Assembly: GCA_050117315.1 (NCBI GenBank)
Contig: JASFMY010000091.1
Location: forward strand, 1 to 27,979
From: JANQIV01 sp050117315
GTDB lineage: Bacteria; Bacteroidota; Ignavibacteria; Ignavibacteriales; Melioribacteraceae
DNA: 27,979 nt
Reading direction: 5' to 3'
The first letter of the stretch is position 1. Every line of letters starts with the position of its first letter. The translations under genes were made by a program, and so were the position numbers. Under the pieces are notes generated by a model. That model ran no database searches, was not told where the DNA came from, and was given only the letters and a program-made list of their open reading frames with translations. Of the stretch, positions 17,069 to 24,493 are shown piece by piece.

Positions 17069-18190
17069 TTATCTAATAATTTCTACTTTGGTGTTTTCGT
17101 TTGCATTAACAAGCGCTTCTACTACCAGTTCCGTTCCTTCTTCAAGGCCGTCAAAATAGAGATTTGTTTCATTAACTTTCCTGATATTAATTTCTCTTTT
17201 TGAGAGCGAGCTTTCCTTTACAACAAAAACTTCATTTGAATTAAAAACAGCGTTGCGGGGTATTCTCATCACGTTTTCAAGCGTAATACCTTCAAAGTTT
17301 GCAATTAAATACTGCCCTTTATAAATAGGTTTTCCGGGTGATGATTTCAACTCAACAAAGACATCAATCGACTGTGTTTGCAAATCAACATCTTTAGAAA
17401 TTCTTGTTATCTTACCATACCAAACAGCGGAATTATCTTCATTGTTAACCTTAACGGTTTGACCTTCTCTAACCCATTTTGCATCACTTGCTTCTACCGG
17501 CACTTCCAATTCCAGATCAACGGTATTAATTATTTCTGCCAGCTTTGTCCCGGCGTTTGCAATTGCACCAACTTCAAGCGTAACTTCAGTAAAGGAGCCG
17601 TTGAACGGAGCGTAGATTTCGTGTTTCTTTAATCTTATTTCGTCGCTTTTGATTGAGTAATAATCGCTCAAAATATTCCTGCTTGCTAAAAATACTTTTT
17701 CTTTTGTGGATGAAAATTTCGGTAATTCCGGTAACTCTTTTTCTATGTCTATTTTTTCAAAGAAGTTATACCACTCCTCATAACTTTCTTTAAAATCAAT
17801 TTTAAAGTCCGGCAACATTCCTGCAATCAAGTTTAAGAATTCTGCCTTTTCCGATTTAAGACTTAGTTCAGATTCATCATCAAAAATTCTTATCAGCAAA
17901 TCACCTTTTTTAAATGATTCGCCTCTTTTGAAGTCTACGTTTCCCGGTAAAATTTTGCCTGTTACTTCCGCACTCAATATTACTTCAGACTTTGAATTAA
18001 CTCTTCCTGTAGCTTTGAATGAAGTCAGTAGATTTTCATATTTTACCGGTTCGGCTTTTACATATCTCACTATCTCTATCGGTTCCTTTTTTTCCGGTTC
18101 CTTTTTCATTCCGCTTAAATAATTCATAGAGAAAAAAGCGATTAAAATGATTGCTAAAGCGGAAATGATAATTTTAACTTTCTTACTCAT
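17069..18190 (-). CDS. RND membrane-fusion (HlyD-like) adaptor protein
   Basis: Encodes 373 aa. A single N-terminal transmembrane/signal anchor (about 6-25, without a clear lipobox) is followed by a barrel-sandwich/lipoyl-like half (ATGRVNSKSEVILSAEVTGK and KRGESFKKGDLLIRI). Then come a short helical hairpin and the second lipoyl half (IYAPFNGSFTEVTLEVGAIA). The beta-barrel and membrane-proximal domain end the protein. These periplasmic adaptors bridge the RND pump and the TolC channel. The gene ends 29 bp before the pump gene and has AGGTAAAC as ribosome site. The hairpin is shorter than that of AcrA-type adaptors. Confidence 0.9.
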   Translation of the reverse strand: MSKKVKIIISALAIILIAFFSMNYLSGMKKEPEKKEPIEIVRYVKAEPVKYENLLTSFKATGRVNSKSEVILSAEVTGKILPGNVDFKRGESFKKGDLLIRIFDDESELSLKSEKAEFLNLIAGMLPDFKIDFKESYEEWYNFFEKIDIEKELPELPKFSSTKEKVFLASRNILSDYYSIKSDEIRLKKHEIYAPFNGSFTEVTLEVGAIANAGTKLAEIINTVDLELEVPVEASDAKWVREGQTVKVNNEDNSAVWYGKITRISKDVDLQTQSIDVFVELKSSPGKPIYKGQYLIANFEGITLENVMRIPRNAVFNSNEVFVVKESSLSKREINIRKVNETNLYFDGLEEGTELVVEALVNANENTKVEIIR

Positions 18191-18233
18191 TGTTTACCTT
18201 TTAGTTACTATTCAATTTTTTGTAGACGACGTA

Positions 18234-18695
18234 TTAAACGTTTTCATATTTCATTAAGTTCTGATGTATAGAATTTAGAACTGATTTAAAGTCCTTTATT
18301 TGATTTTGCGGGATACCTTCCGTTGCATTAGCAATTGTGCCCAGGTCTATCTTATCCAAATCCGGGAATATCTCTTTGGCATCATCCGTTAAAACAATTT
18401 TGTTAATCCTTCTATCCTGCGAATCGTGCTTTCTAACGACCAGTTTTCTTTTTTCCAGGGAATCTATAATTTTAGTTACACTTACTTTATCCCGGAAAGT
18501 ATTATTTGCCAGTTGCTGCTGGCTTTGAGCATCATTACGAAAAAGACTTCTTAATATTGAAAACTGCTCATGAGTTAAATCGTAACCTTTATTTGTAAAA
18601 TTTCTGTGCAGATGTTTTACCAGCATATTTCTTGCTCTTACAATTAAAAACCCGATATGATCTTTCTTATCGGGCACTTTTTCTATCAATGTCAT
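18234..18695 (-). CDS. MarR-family transcriptional regulator
   Basis: Encodes 153 aa of a MarR winged helix-turn-helix protein. N- and C-terminal helices form the dimer. The HTH spans about residues 38-85 (LTHEQFSILRSLFRNDAQSQ, then QQLANNTFRDKVSVTKIIDS) and the wing carries R-K-H-D-S-Q-D-R-R-I-N-K, the family's D-x-R signature. First gene of the efflux operon, so it is the likely ligand-responsive repressor of it. GGGGGTGA sits 6-13 bp before the ATG. A promoter-like pair and an AT-rich palindromic tract just upstream could be the autoregulated control site. Confidence 0.9.
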   Translation of the reverse strand: MTLIEKVPDKKDHIGFLIVRARNMLVKHLHRNFTNKGYDLTHEQFSILRSLFRNDAQSQQQLANNTFRDKVSVTKIIDSLEKRKLVVRKHDSQDRRINKIVLTDDAKEIFPDLDKIDLGTIANATEGIPQNQIKDFKSVLNSIHQNLMKYENV

Positions 18696-18711
18696 CAGTT
18701 CACCCCCGTTA

Positions 18712-18777
18712 ACTATTAATTATTAATATACTTTTATTATGACCGCAATAATATTGAATAAACGGTATTGTAGTCAA
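18712..18777 (-). promoter_or_regulatory. Promoter and candidate MarR operator
   Basis: On the minus strand TTGACT (18777-18772) and TATTAT (18753-18748) are spaced by 18 bp, a good sigma70-type pair. Between this and the regulator start lies TTAATAATTAATAGTTAA (18729-18712), an AT-rich tract with partial dyad symmetry suited to a MarR dimer. The promoter pair is seen directly; the operator is inferred from position. Confidence 0.4.
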
Positions 18778-18858
18778 GTTCTTTTATCCGAGAATAGGTA
18801 GTTTAGACTAATTGTTTATCAAAAAGTTCTTAATTTTTAGTCTTCTTATCTTTATAAT

Positions 18859-19132
18859 AGAGTTTCTGCAAAATTAGATATACACAAGCCAAATTGGTTT
18901 TGGGATTTTGCCATAAAGTCCTCTCTTTTTAAGAGAGGATTTAGGTGAGTTTTAAACAAAAACAAAATCCCAAAACCAATTTGCAACAAGTATATCTAAA
19001 CGTTTTGTCATTTCGACCGGAGGGAGAAATCTTTGAAATCATTCTCTAATTGAAAGATTTCCCGCCGAAAAGACGGCGGACAGGCTCATCCAAAAAACGG
19101 GTTCGAATGTCTTTTTATTTTGCAGAAACTCT
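18859..19132 (-). mobile_element. MITE-like repeat, copy 3 (B then A modules)
   Basis: Bounded by AGAGTTTCTGCAAAAT and TTTGCAGAAACTCT and flanked on both sides by TA, as in elements with a TA target duplication. Module B comes first (CCAAATTGGTTTTGGGATTTT ... AAAATCCCAAAACCAATTTG) and encloses the palindrome TCCTCTCTTTTTAAGAGAGGA. Module A follows (GTCATTTCGACCGGAGGG ... GGGTTCGAATG). Compared with copy 1 the element is inverted and lacks the ~30 bp GC-rich insert. It sits between the divergent marR operon and the DUF362 gene. Confidence 0.82.
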
Positions 19133-19246
19133 AATATACCTCCTAAGCATCAGCCTATTGAAAGATAAGCATTATTTAACTTGATATATTCGTCTTTTTT
19201 TTTAAAATATTGAATTAAGCGTCGAATAATCAGAAAATGAGAAACT

Positions 19247-20170
19247 ATGAATAGAAGAGATTTCTTTAAAAAAGGATCGCAAGCGGGGTTAGCTGCGACG
19301 GCATATTTTTCTCTAGGCAGTTACCCTTTTATTCAAACCCAATCAAAAACCCAAAAACAAGCCGTTTACGACTTAGCAGCAATTAAAGGCGGTGAGCCGG
19401 ATGTTATGTTCAAACAGGCGATTGAAGCATTGGGGGGGATAAAAAACTTTGTTAAGCCTAATCAAAATGTTGTAGTAAAGCCAAATATCGGTTGGGATGT
19501 AAAACCGGATAGAGCAGCAAATACAAACCCGAAATTGGTCGGAGAAATTGTAAAACAATGCCTCAATGCCGGGGCTAAAAATGTTTATGTATTTGACCAT
19601 ACATGCAACCAGTGGAATAGATGTTATAAAAACAGCGGGATTGAAGATAGGGTAATAGAAAACGGCGGCAAAATTATACCCGGAAATAATGAAAGAAACT
19701 ACCACGAGGTAACTGTTGCTAAAGGCTTCAGACTTAAGGAAGCAAAAATACACGAACAGATTCTGGAATGCGATGTTTTTATAAACGTACCTGTTCTTAA
19801 AAATCATAGCGGGACAAGCCTCTCAATCGGAATGAAAAACTTAATGGGCATTGTTTGGGATAGGGGCTACTGGCATAGAAATGACCTTCACCAATGCATA
19901 GCAGATTTTACTACTTTTAGAGTTCCGGATTTAACCGTAGTTGACGCTTATGCGGTTATGAAGAGAAACGGTCCCCGCGGAGTTTCCGTGGCAGATGTAT
20001 CAAAGATGAAGTCAATGATTATCTCTAAGGATCCGGTTGCGGCCGATGCTGCTGCTGCAAAGTTATTCGGGGTTGAACCAAAGACAATTGCTCATATTAA
20101 TATTGCCGATAAAATGAAGCTGGGCACTATGGATCTTTCCAAGTTAAATATCAGCAGAATGAAAGTGTAG
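19247..20170 (+). CDS. Tat-exported DUF362 protein
   Basis: Encodes 307 aa. Starts with a twin-arginine signal (NRRDFFKKG then a hydrophobic stretch to about residue 30), predicting folded export with a cofactor. The rest shows DUF362 hallmarks: VVVKPNIGW, the region around FDHTC, INVPVLKNHSGTSLSIGMKN followed by LMG, and VVDAYAVMKRNGPRG. The biochemical role of DUF362 is not established. Family members often sit beside iron-sulfur proteins and may carry a metal centre. Two cysteines (in DHTCNQWNRC) are candidate ligands. The next gene begins 3 bp after the stop and encodes a polyferredoxin, so the two surely form one operon and probably one redox unit. No strong ribosome site. Confidence 0.8.
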   Translation: MNRRDFFKKGSQAGLAATAYFSLGSYPFIQTQSKTQKQAVYDLAAIKGGEPDVMFKQAIEALGGIKNFVKPNQNVVVKPNIGWDVKPDRAANTNPKLVGEIVKQCLNAGAKNVYVFDHTCNQWNRCYKNSGIEDRVIENGGKIIPGNNERNYHEVTVAKGFRLKEAKIHEQILECDVFINVPVLKNHSGTSLSIGMKNLMGIVWDRGYWHRNDLHQCIADFTTFRVPDLTVVDAYAVMKRNGPRGVSVADVSKMKSMIISKDPVAADAAAAKLFGVEPKTIAHINIADKMKLGTMDLSKLNISRMKV

Positions 20171-20173
20171 TTA

Positions 20174-21730
20174 ATGAATTTTAGTTTATTAAAAAAATTA
20201 AGAGTAATTGTTTCTCTTGTCTCTATAATTACAATTAGTCTTCTTTTTATAGATTTCCATGAACTCATACCTGAAAGTGCTTATCAGTATATACTTTATT
20301 TTCAATTTGTCCCTTCGTTTATAAAATTCATTTCTTCACCTGCATTAATAGCTTCCGGTTTTTTAGTAATACTTGTAATTACAGTCCTATTTGGAAGAGT
20401 TTATTGTTCATCTTTTTGTCCTCTCGGTATTTTTATTGATATTATAAATTTCCTTAAAACAAGGAAGAGGAAAAAGAAAAGATTTCAATATAACTCGCCC
20501 AATAACTTTTTTAGGTATCCGCTACTGTTCTTAACAGTAGTTTTCATATTATCCGGCAGCCTTCTCTTTGTAAATATCTTAGACCCGTACAGCAACTTCG
20601 GGAAATTCAGCAACACTATAATAAAACCCCTTATAGTACTGATGAATAACGTTATCTCGATAGGATTAGAGTCGTTTGATAACTATTCTATTCCTCCGTA
20701 TGACTATAAAATATCATCAATAACCGGTATAGTATTTATTCTGACTTTTCTCGCTTTGGTTTTAATCTTAACATTAAAAAAAGGAAGACTATACTGCAAT
20801 ACGATCTGCCCGGTCGGTACTTTTTTGGGGTTGCTGTCAAAGTTATCCATCTACAAAATTCAGGTAGATGAAAACAATTGCAACGGCTGCGGTGTTTGCG
20901 AACGGGTTTGTAAGTCAAACTGCATTTCTTCTAAAGAAAAGAAAATCGATTTTGACAGATGCGTTTCATGCTTTAACTGCTTAAATGCTTGTCCGTCTGC
21001 AGGATTGGTTTATAAAAATTCATTAAAAAGGACAGCCGCTGAGCCAACAGTGGGATACAATAGAAGAAATTTTTTAATCTCTGCAATTTCACTTTCTACT
21101 TTTTTAACAAATAAATTGCTATCGCAAAACGAAGTTAAAGTATATGTAAAAAATAAAATTCCTGAAGAAAAAAAATTCCCGGTATCTCCTCCGGGTTCAA
21201 TAAGCATAGATAATTTCACAAGCAAATGTATAGCATGTGAAATGTGTGTGAGTACCTGTCCCACCCAGGTTTTGCAACCTTCTCTTTTTCAGTATGGGCT
21301 TGACGGAATTTTAATGCCACACCTAAACAACAGAACAGGTTTCTGTAATTACGATTGCATTAAATGCGGGGAGGTTTGCCCTACCGGCGCAATACTTCCG
21401 AAAAAGCTTGAAGATAAAAAACTTATTCAAATAGGTAAAGCAAAGTTTGTAAGAGACAACTGCGTTGTAGTAACTCAAAAATCAGACTGCGCCGCATGCT
21501 CCGAACACTGCCCGACAAAAGCCGTTGAAACATTTATTAACAAAGATAATTTAAGAGAACCGAAAGTAGATGAAGAATTATGTATTGGCTGCGGTGCATG
21601 TGAGTATGCTTGCCCTACAATTCCTTATAAAGCAATTTATGTTGATGGTAACTCAATTCATCAATTAGCTAAAAGACCCAAACAGGAAAAGCTTGAAGAG
21701 ATCAACATAGACGAAGATTTTCCGTTTTAA
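20174..21730 (+). CDS. NapH-NapG-like membrane polyferredoxin fusion
   Basis: Encodes 518 aa. The N-terminal half is NapH/YccM-like, with several transmembrane helices (about 8-26, 52-72, 115-135, 180-200). Two C-x3-C-P motifs, one in GRVYCSSFCPLG and one in GRLYCNTICPVG, flank the membrane core, and two 4Fe-4S sites follow (CNGCGVCERVC, CVSCFNCLNACP). At R297-R298 a second twin-arginine-like stretch (YNRRNFLISAISLSTF) begins a NapG-like half. It carries C352-x2-C355-x2-C358-x3-C362-P, CIKCGEVCP, CAACSEHCP and CIGCGACEYACP. The protein would move electrons between the quinone pool and the periplasm. The Nap catalytic subunit is not here. Its partner is the DUF362 protein encoded 3 bp upstream. 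The fusion is unusual, but it is inferred from motif order. Confidence 0.85.
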   Translation: MNFSLLKKLRVIVSLVSIITISLLFIDFHELIPESAYQYILYFQFVPSFIKFISSPALIASGFLVILVITVLFGRVYCSSFCPLGIFIDIINFLKTRKRKKKRFQYNSPNNFFRYPLLFLTVVFILSGSLLFVNILDPYSNFGKFSNTIIKPLIVLMNNVISIGLESFDNYSIPPYDYKISSITGIVFILTFLALVLILTLKKGRLYCNTICPVGTFLGLLSKLSIYKIQVDENNCNGCGVCERVCKSNCISSKEKKIDFDRCVSCFNCLNACPSAGLVYKNSLKRTAAEPTVGYNRRNFLISAISLSTFLTNKLLSQNEVKVYVKNKIPEEKKFPVSPPGSISIDNFTSKCIACEMCVSTCPTQVLQPSLFQYGLDGILMPHLNNRTGFCNYDCIKCGEVCPTGAILPKKLEDKKLIQIGKAKFVRDNCVVVTQKSDCAACSEHCPTKAVETFINKDNLREPKVDEELCIGCGACEYACPTIPYKAIYVDGNSIHQLAKRPKQEKLEEINIDEDFPF

Positions 21731-21777
21731 TTCTACCCTGTCAATGCTCTACAGTAGCGATAGGTTTCTCATCTAAT

Positions 21778-22044
21778 TTACTTTATTTCATCTACTACAC
21801 CAACTACAAGGCTGCGCAGAGGTTCAAGCTTGTTAAATTCTAGAATTTCTTTTGCTGCTTTTCCCTCGGAAGAAACAATTACGGTATCCCCCTCGCCGGC
21901 ATCAACAGTGTCAACAGCTACCATTGCACCTTTCATAAATTCCCCCTGAGGGGTAATAGGTTTTATAATTAATAACTTTCGTGAATGCAAAACATCATGT
22001 TTTATTGTTGAAACAATACTGCCGACCACTTTACCCAGTACCAT
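21778..22044 (-). CDS. EutN/CcmL microcompartment pentamer protein (third of three)
   Basis: Encodes 88 aa, normal for BMC-P (Pfam EutN_CcmL) vertex proteins that cap icosahedral shells as pentamers. Visible hallmarks: opening LGKVVGSIVSTIKH, K-L-L-I-I-K-P, the central VAVDTVDAGEGDTVIVSSEG and closing VVGVVDEI. The start codon overlaps the preceding gene's stop (TAATG), so the three genes are translationally coupled. The loop DAGEGD differs from the other two paralogues (GAGKGE, GAREDD), so the three may occupy distinct positions or mix in one pentamer. It is the last gene of the operon, convergent with the polyferredoxin gene. Confidence 0.92.
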   Translation of the reverse strand: MVLGKVVGSIVSTIKHDVLHSRKLLIIKPITPQGEFMKGAMVAVDTVDAGEGDTVIVSSEGKAAKEILEFNKLEPLRSLVVGVVDEIK

Positions 22045-22319
22045 TATATTTCTTCCTTTACGTCAAGCCTGTCGGCCAAACCCAGTATAGTTGCATCACT
22101 CGGAAACAGCCTCCCTTCAATACCGCGTGTAGCTTCTCTTCCGCCAACCCAAAAAACAACGTCGTCTTCTCTTGCACCGTAAGTATCTACAGCTACTATT
22201 TCTTTACCAACAGGATTTTTATGTTCATCAATCGGCTGTATAATAAAAAGTTTTACACCCTCTAACTGAGGGTCTTTAACAGTCGCCCAGACTTTCCCAG
22301 TAACAATGCCCAGTTTCAC
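22044..22319 (-). CDS. EutN/CcmL microcompartment pentamer protein (second of three)
   Basis: Encodes 91 aa from a GTG at 22319 that overlaps the previous TGA (GTGA). The BMC-P pattern is clear: LGIVTGKVWATVKDPQLEGV, KLFIIQPID, AVDTYGAREDDVVFWVGGRE and a final TILGLADRLDV. The pore-proximal loop GAREDD and the aromatic FWVGGREATRG are more divergent than in the flanking paralogues. No BMC-H or BMC-T shell gene is present in this window, so the shell they would close must be encoded elsewhere, or these pentamers have another use. Confidence 0.9.
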   Translation of the reverse strand: MKLGIVTGKVWATVKDPQLEGVKLFIIQPIDEHKNPVGKEIVAVDTYGAREDDVVFWVGGREATRGIEGRLFPSDATILGLADRLDVKEEI

Positions 22320-22627
22320 TTTAAATACTCACCGGGATTTTGTTTATCAAAAATGATATCACCTTTATGCTCAATTGAATCTACAATTGCAACAATACTT
22401 GAATCTGTCGGTACATTTGCCATTTTATCAGTCTGCCTTGCCGAACTTCCCCTTACAACTATAACTACTTCCCCTTTTCCTGCACCTACCGAGTCAACAG
22501 CAACAAGAAAATTATCTGTTTTTTTCATTGCACCTGTAAGCAAATTAACCAGTAAGAGTTTGTATCCTTTTAGTCTTTCCACTTTGGCAGTACTGACAAT
22601 AGTACCTTCTACAATAGCCAGTTCCAT
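22316..22627 (-). CDS. EutN/CcmL microcompartment pentamer protein (first of three)
   Basis: Encodes 103 aa. The BMC-P core (residues about 1-86) has AIVEGTIVSTAKVERLKGYK, AVDSVGAGKGEVVIVVRGSS and SIVAIVDSIE. An extra ~17-residue tail (HKGDIIFDKQNPGEYLK) is not part of the standard fold and could dock a cargo or a neighbouring shell tile, although this is inference. It is the promoter-proximal gene of the three. An AT-rich stretch precedes the ATG and no strong ribosome site is seen. Confidence 0.9.
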   Translation of the reverse strand: MELAIVEGTIVSTAKVERLKGYKLLLVNLLTGAMKKTDNFLVAVDSVGAGKGEVVIVVRGSSARQTDKMANVPTDSSIVAIVDSIEHKGDIIFDKQNPGEYLK

Positions 22628-22815
22628 AATAAACCTTTTTTATTGAGCTTAAATTTAAGAAAAAGATTTAAAAATAATATTAAGGAAAATCAAATAATGA
22701 AATACCTACCCGTTCACCGGCGTATCTTTTTTGAGCATTTTAAAAACATGTCATAAATAATCATAAAATCTATCTCCCATTTAATCTCTTTGAATATTAC
22801 ATTCTTTTAATAACT

Positions 22816-23020
22816 ATGTATCCGGTGATTCAATTGAAAAACAATATTTCGATAAATACTATTCTTGAATCGAAAGGAAAAGATGCGAAACTGTTTTCCT
22901 CAGGAATGACCGGAATAACAGCCTTCTTTGAAATATAAAAACTTGATTAGATTTTCAATAGGAATTGATGATGTTCATGATCTTATTGGCGACCTTGAAG
23001 AAGCTCCGGCAAAAATCTAG
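22816..23020 (+). pseudogene. Cys/Met-metabolism PLP enzyme, deleted remnant
   Basis: Two short pieces of one gene in different frames. From ATG 22816 the frame reads ILESKGKDAKLFSSGMTGIT, the 'F-S-S-G-M-A-A-I' cofactor-contact segment near the N-terminus of cystathionine gamma-synthase/methionine gamma-lyase-type enzymes, and stops at 22936. From 22943 a second frame reads LIRFSIGIDDVHDLIGDLEE and ends at TAG 23018, the conserved C-terminal 'L-I-R-x-S-V-G-I-E' tail. The ~300 residues in between, including the PLP lysine, are missing, so an internal deletion has removed the enzyme. It sits near sufE and the sulfurtransferase gene. Confidence 0.6.
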
Positions 23021-23029
23021 GTTGGCACC

Positions 23030-23060
23030 AACCTCCGAGGTGCTGTGAACCCCGGAGGTT
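23030..23060. repeat. AACCTCCG/CGGAGGTT hairpin
   Basis: AACCTCCG (23030-23037) and CGGAGGTT (23053-23060) form an 8-bp inverted repeat around a ~15-nt loop, 10 bp after the PLP-remnant stop and 25 bp beyond the minus-strand lipoprotein stop. It may serve as a terminator for either side or be a REP-like palindrome. There is no T-run. Confidence 0.4.
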
Positions 23061-23085
23061 ATGGTTAGAGACATAAACACATAAA

Positions 23086-23907
23086 TTAATTTTCTGCGGC
23101 AAGAACAACTGTAAGCTCCAATTCAAGCTGCTCCGTCATATTTCCACCGGGACCACCCATTCCTCCTCCCAGGCCTCTTCCACCGCCCATACCACCACCA
23201 GGTCCTCCTGGGGGCATTCTGCTCCCGGAACCACCTGGTGACGAAGGCGGTCCGTTATCACTACCGGATTTACTCATATCATCAGTTTCTATATTTATCT
23301 CAACTCTTTCACCGGCGTTTGCTGTCAATACCGGATAAGCATCAGTAGTTTCCAACGGGATTCTTAATTCATAAACAAATTGATAATCTTCATAGTTAGA
23401 CCTAATTAGAAAACCATCGCCGATTTCATAGAGCTTAATAGAAGATAACGAGAGACCTTTTTCATTAACTATGAACGCTTCATCCTGTTCTGCTAATCTT
23501 TCTTTAAGCATTTCACTTGGATTTTTGCGTTCCTGATTTTGACTTCCCTGGCTACGATCTCTCATTTGAGGGTTAAAGTCCGCTTCTCCCCTTTCTCCTT
23601 TAACAGGGTATTTAATACCAATCTTATTACCGCCATCAACAGGGTTTAGCCAGATATTTAATCCTGTCATCATATTCATTATTGTAGACTGATCTCTTGA
23701 TAAAACACATAAGTATAAATATTGTGCATCGTTCACGGCACCAAAAGCAATTTTTCCATCTTCAAAATATTTGATGTTTTTACCCCATTCTTCATAATTG
23801 CCGTCTACTTCGATTTGATTGTTGTTCCAGTTGCTAATTATAGATTCGCTGCTGCATCCGCATAAGATAATAACCGAGAATGCAATTGGTAATAATACCC
23901 TTTTCAT
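23086..23907 (-). CDS. Gly-rich lipoprotein with CBM9/DOMON-like domain
   Basis: Encodes 273 aa from ATG 23907, which has AGGTGA 6-11 bp upstream. A GTG at 23916 would add three residues but overlaps that ribosome site. The lipobox L-C-G-C places lipidation at C18. Residues about 30-85 (IEVDGNYEEWGK ... AFGAVNDAQYLYLCVLS) match the 'I-D-G-x-x-x-E-W ... V-A-x-D-x-x-x-L-Y-L' start of CBM9-like domains. A final beta-type segment ends LELELTVVLAAEN. Between them is a low-complexity tail of P-G-G, G-G-G-M-G-G and P-P-S-S-P repeats (about 205-255). Function is unknown: a surface-bound binding domain with a flexible linker is the safe reading. The next gene upstream is sufE, and I see no functional link. 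Confidence 0.7.
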   Translation of the reverse strand: MKRVLLPIAFSVIILCGCSSESIISNWNNNQIEVDGNYEEWGKNIKYFEDGKIAFGAVNDAQYLYLCVLSRDQSTIMNMMTGLNIWLNPVDGGNKIGIKYPVKGERGEADFNPQMRDRSQGSQNQERKNPSEMLKERLAEQDEAFIVNEKGLSLSSIKLYEIGDGFLIRSNYEDYQFVYELRIPLETTDAYPVLTANAGERVEINIETDDMSKSGSDNGPPSSPGGSGSRMPPGGPGGGMGGGRGLGGGMGGPGGNMTEQLELELTVVLAAEN

Positions 23908-23967
23908 TGTCTTCACCTTTTATATTTTATTATGTTAACAAACATCCTTGTCGTTTCTAAACCACAA

Positions 23968-24402
23968 CTATACAACCTTTTTTACTTCCCGCTGTACAAG
24001 TTGAAGAATCCCGGTAAGCCCAAGATTTTTCCCCATTGAAAGCTTTTGTCCGAATATATCAAAAACAACATCCGTGGTTACACTTAAAATATTTTCAGCA
24101 GTTTCACCGGACAGCCCTTCGTCTAAAATTGCTGCTAATGCTTTTGCAGAAACACCCTGCGGATTTTCAACAGCAAAGTAAAGTTTGATCGTTCCATTAT
24201 CACTTCGCTTTACCCAAACATAAGCTTCGCTTTCACAGTAGTCTACTTTGTGTTCTTCGGAATAAGGTTTTACTGCAATTTCTTCCGGCACAGGTTTATA
24301 CTTCTCAGCGTAATCAATTAGCAGGCTTATCCTATCATTTTGATCTGTAAAAAATGAAAGTTCGTCAACTATATTTTGAAGTTTTTTAGGGTATTTGTTC
24401 AT
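23968..24402 (-). CDS. sufE: SufE-like sulfur acceptor protein
   Basis: Encodes 144 aa, typical for SufE, which takes persulfide sulfur from the cysteine desulfurase SufS and passes it to the SufBCD scaffold for Fe-S assembly. The signature start (KLQNIVDELSFFTDQNDRIS) and the active-site loop around C56 (KVDYCESEAYVWV) are present, as is the C-terminal LGLTGILQLVQREVKK segment that follows the family's SPSRxNGF region. No sufS or sufBCD lies in this window. The neighbouring two-domain sulfurtransferase (24494-25357, same strand, 91 bp apart) fits a shared role in persulfide handling. Confidence 0.9.
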   Translation of the reverse strand: MNKYPKKLQNIVDELSFFTDQNDRISLLIDYAEKYKPVPEEIAVKPYSEEHKVDYCESEAYVWVKRSDNGTIKLYFAVENPQGVSAKALAAILDEGLSGETAENILSVTTDVVFDIFGQKLSMGKNLGLTGILQLVQREVKKVV

Positions 24403-24493
24403 CTAAAATCATTTTTTTATTTACTGTTATCAGTTAGAAATTTGCAGTAATAACATAACACGAACAACATATTGGTAATAATTTTTTTAGAGA

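Noticed and set aside
5365..19132. CRISPR or tandem-array reading of the repeated GTCATTTCGA segments.
   Set aside because: The copies are few, far apart and in different orientations, and each has matched terminal inverted repeats rather than repeat-spacer units.
19373..19807. 144-codon minus-strand frame.
   Set aside because: It is the antisense shadow of the DUF362 gene, with a Phe/Tyr/Ile-rich composition.
21981..22646. Plus-strand frames of 94 and 97 codons.
   Set aside because: They are antisense to the three EutN/CcmL genes, whose minus-strand translations match the family clearly.
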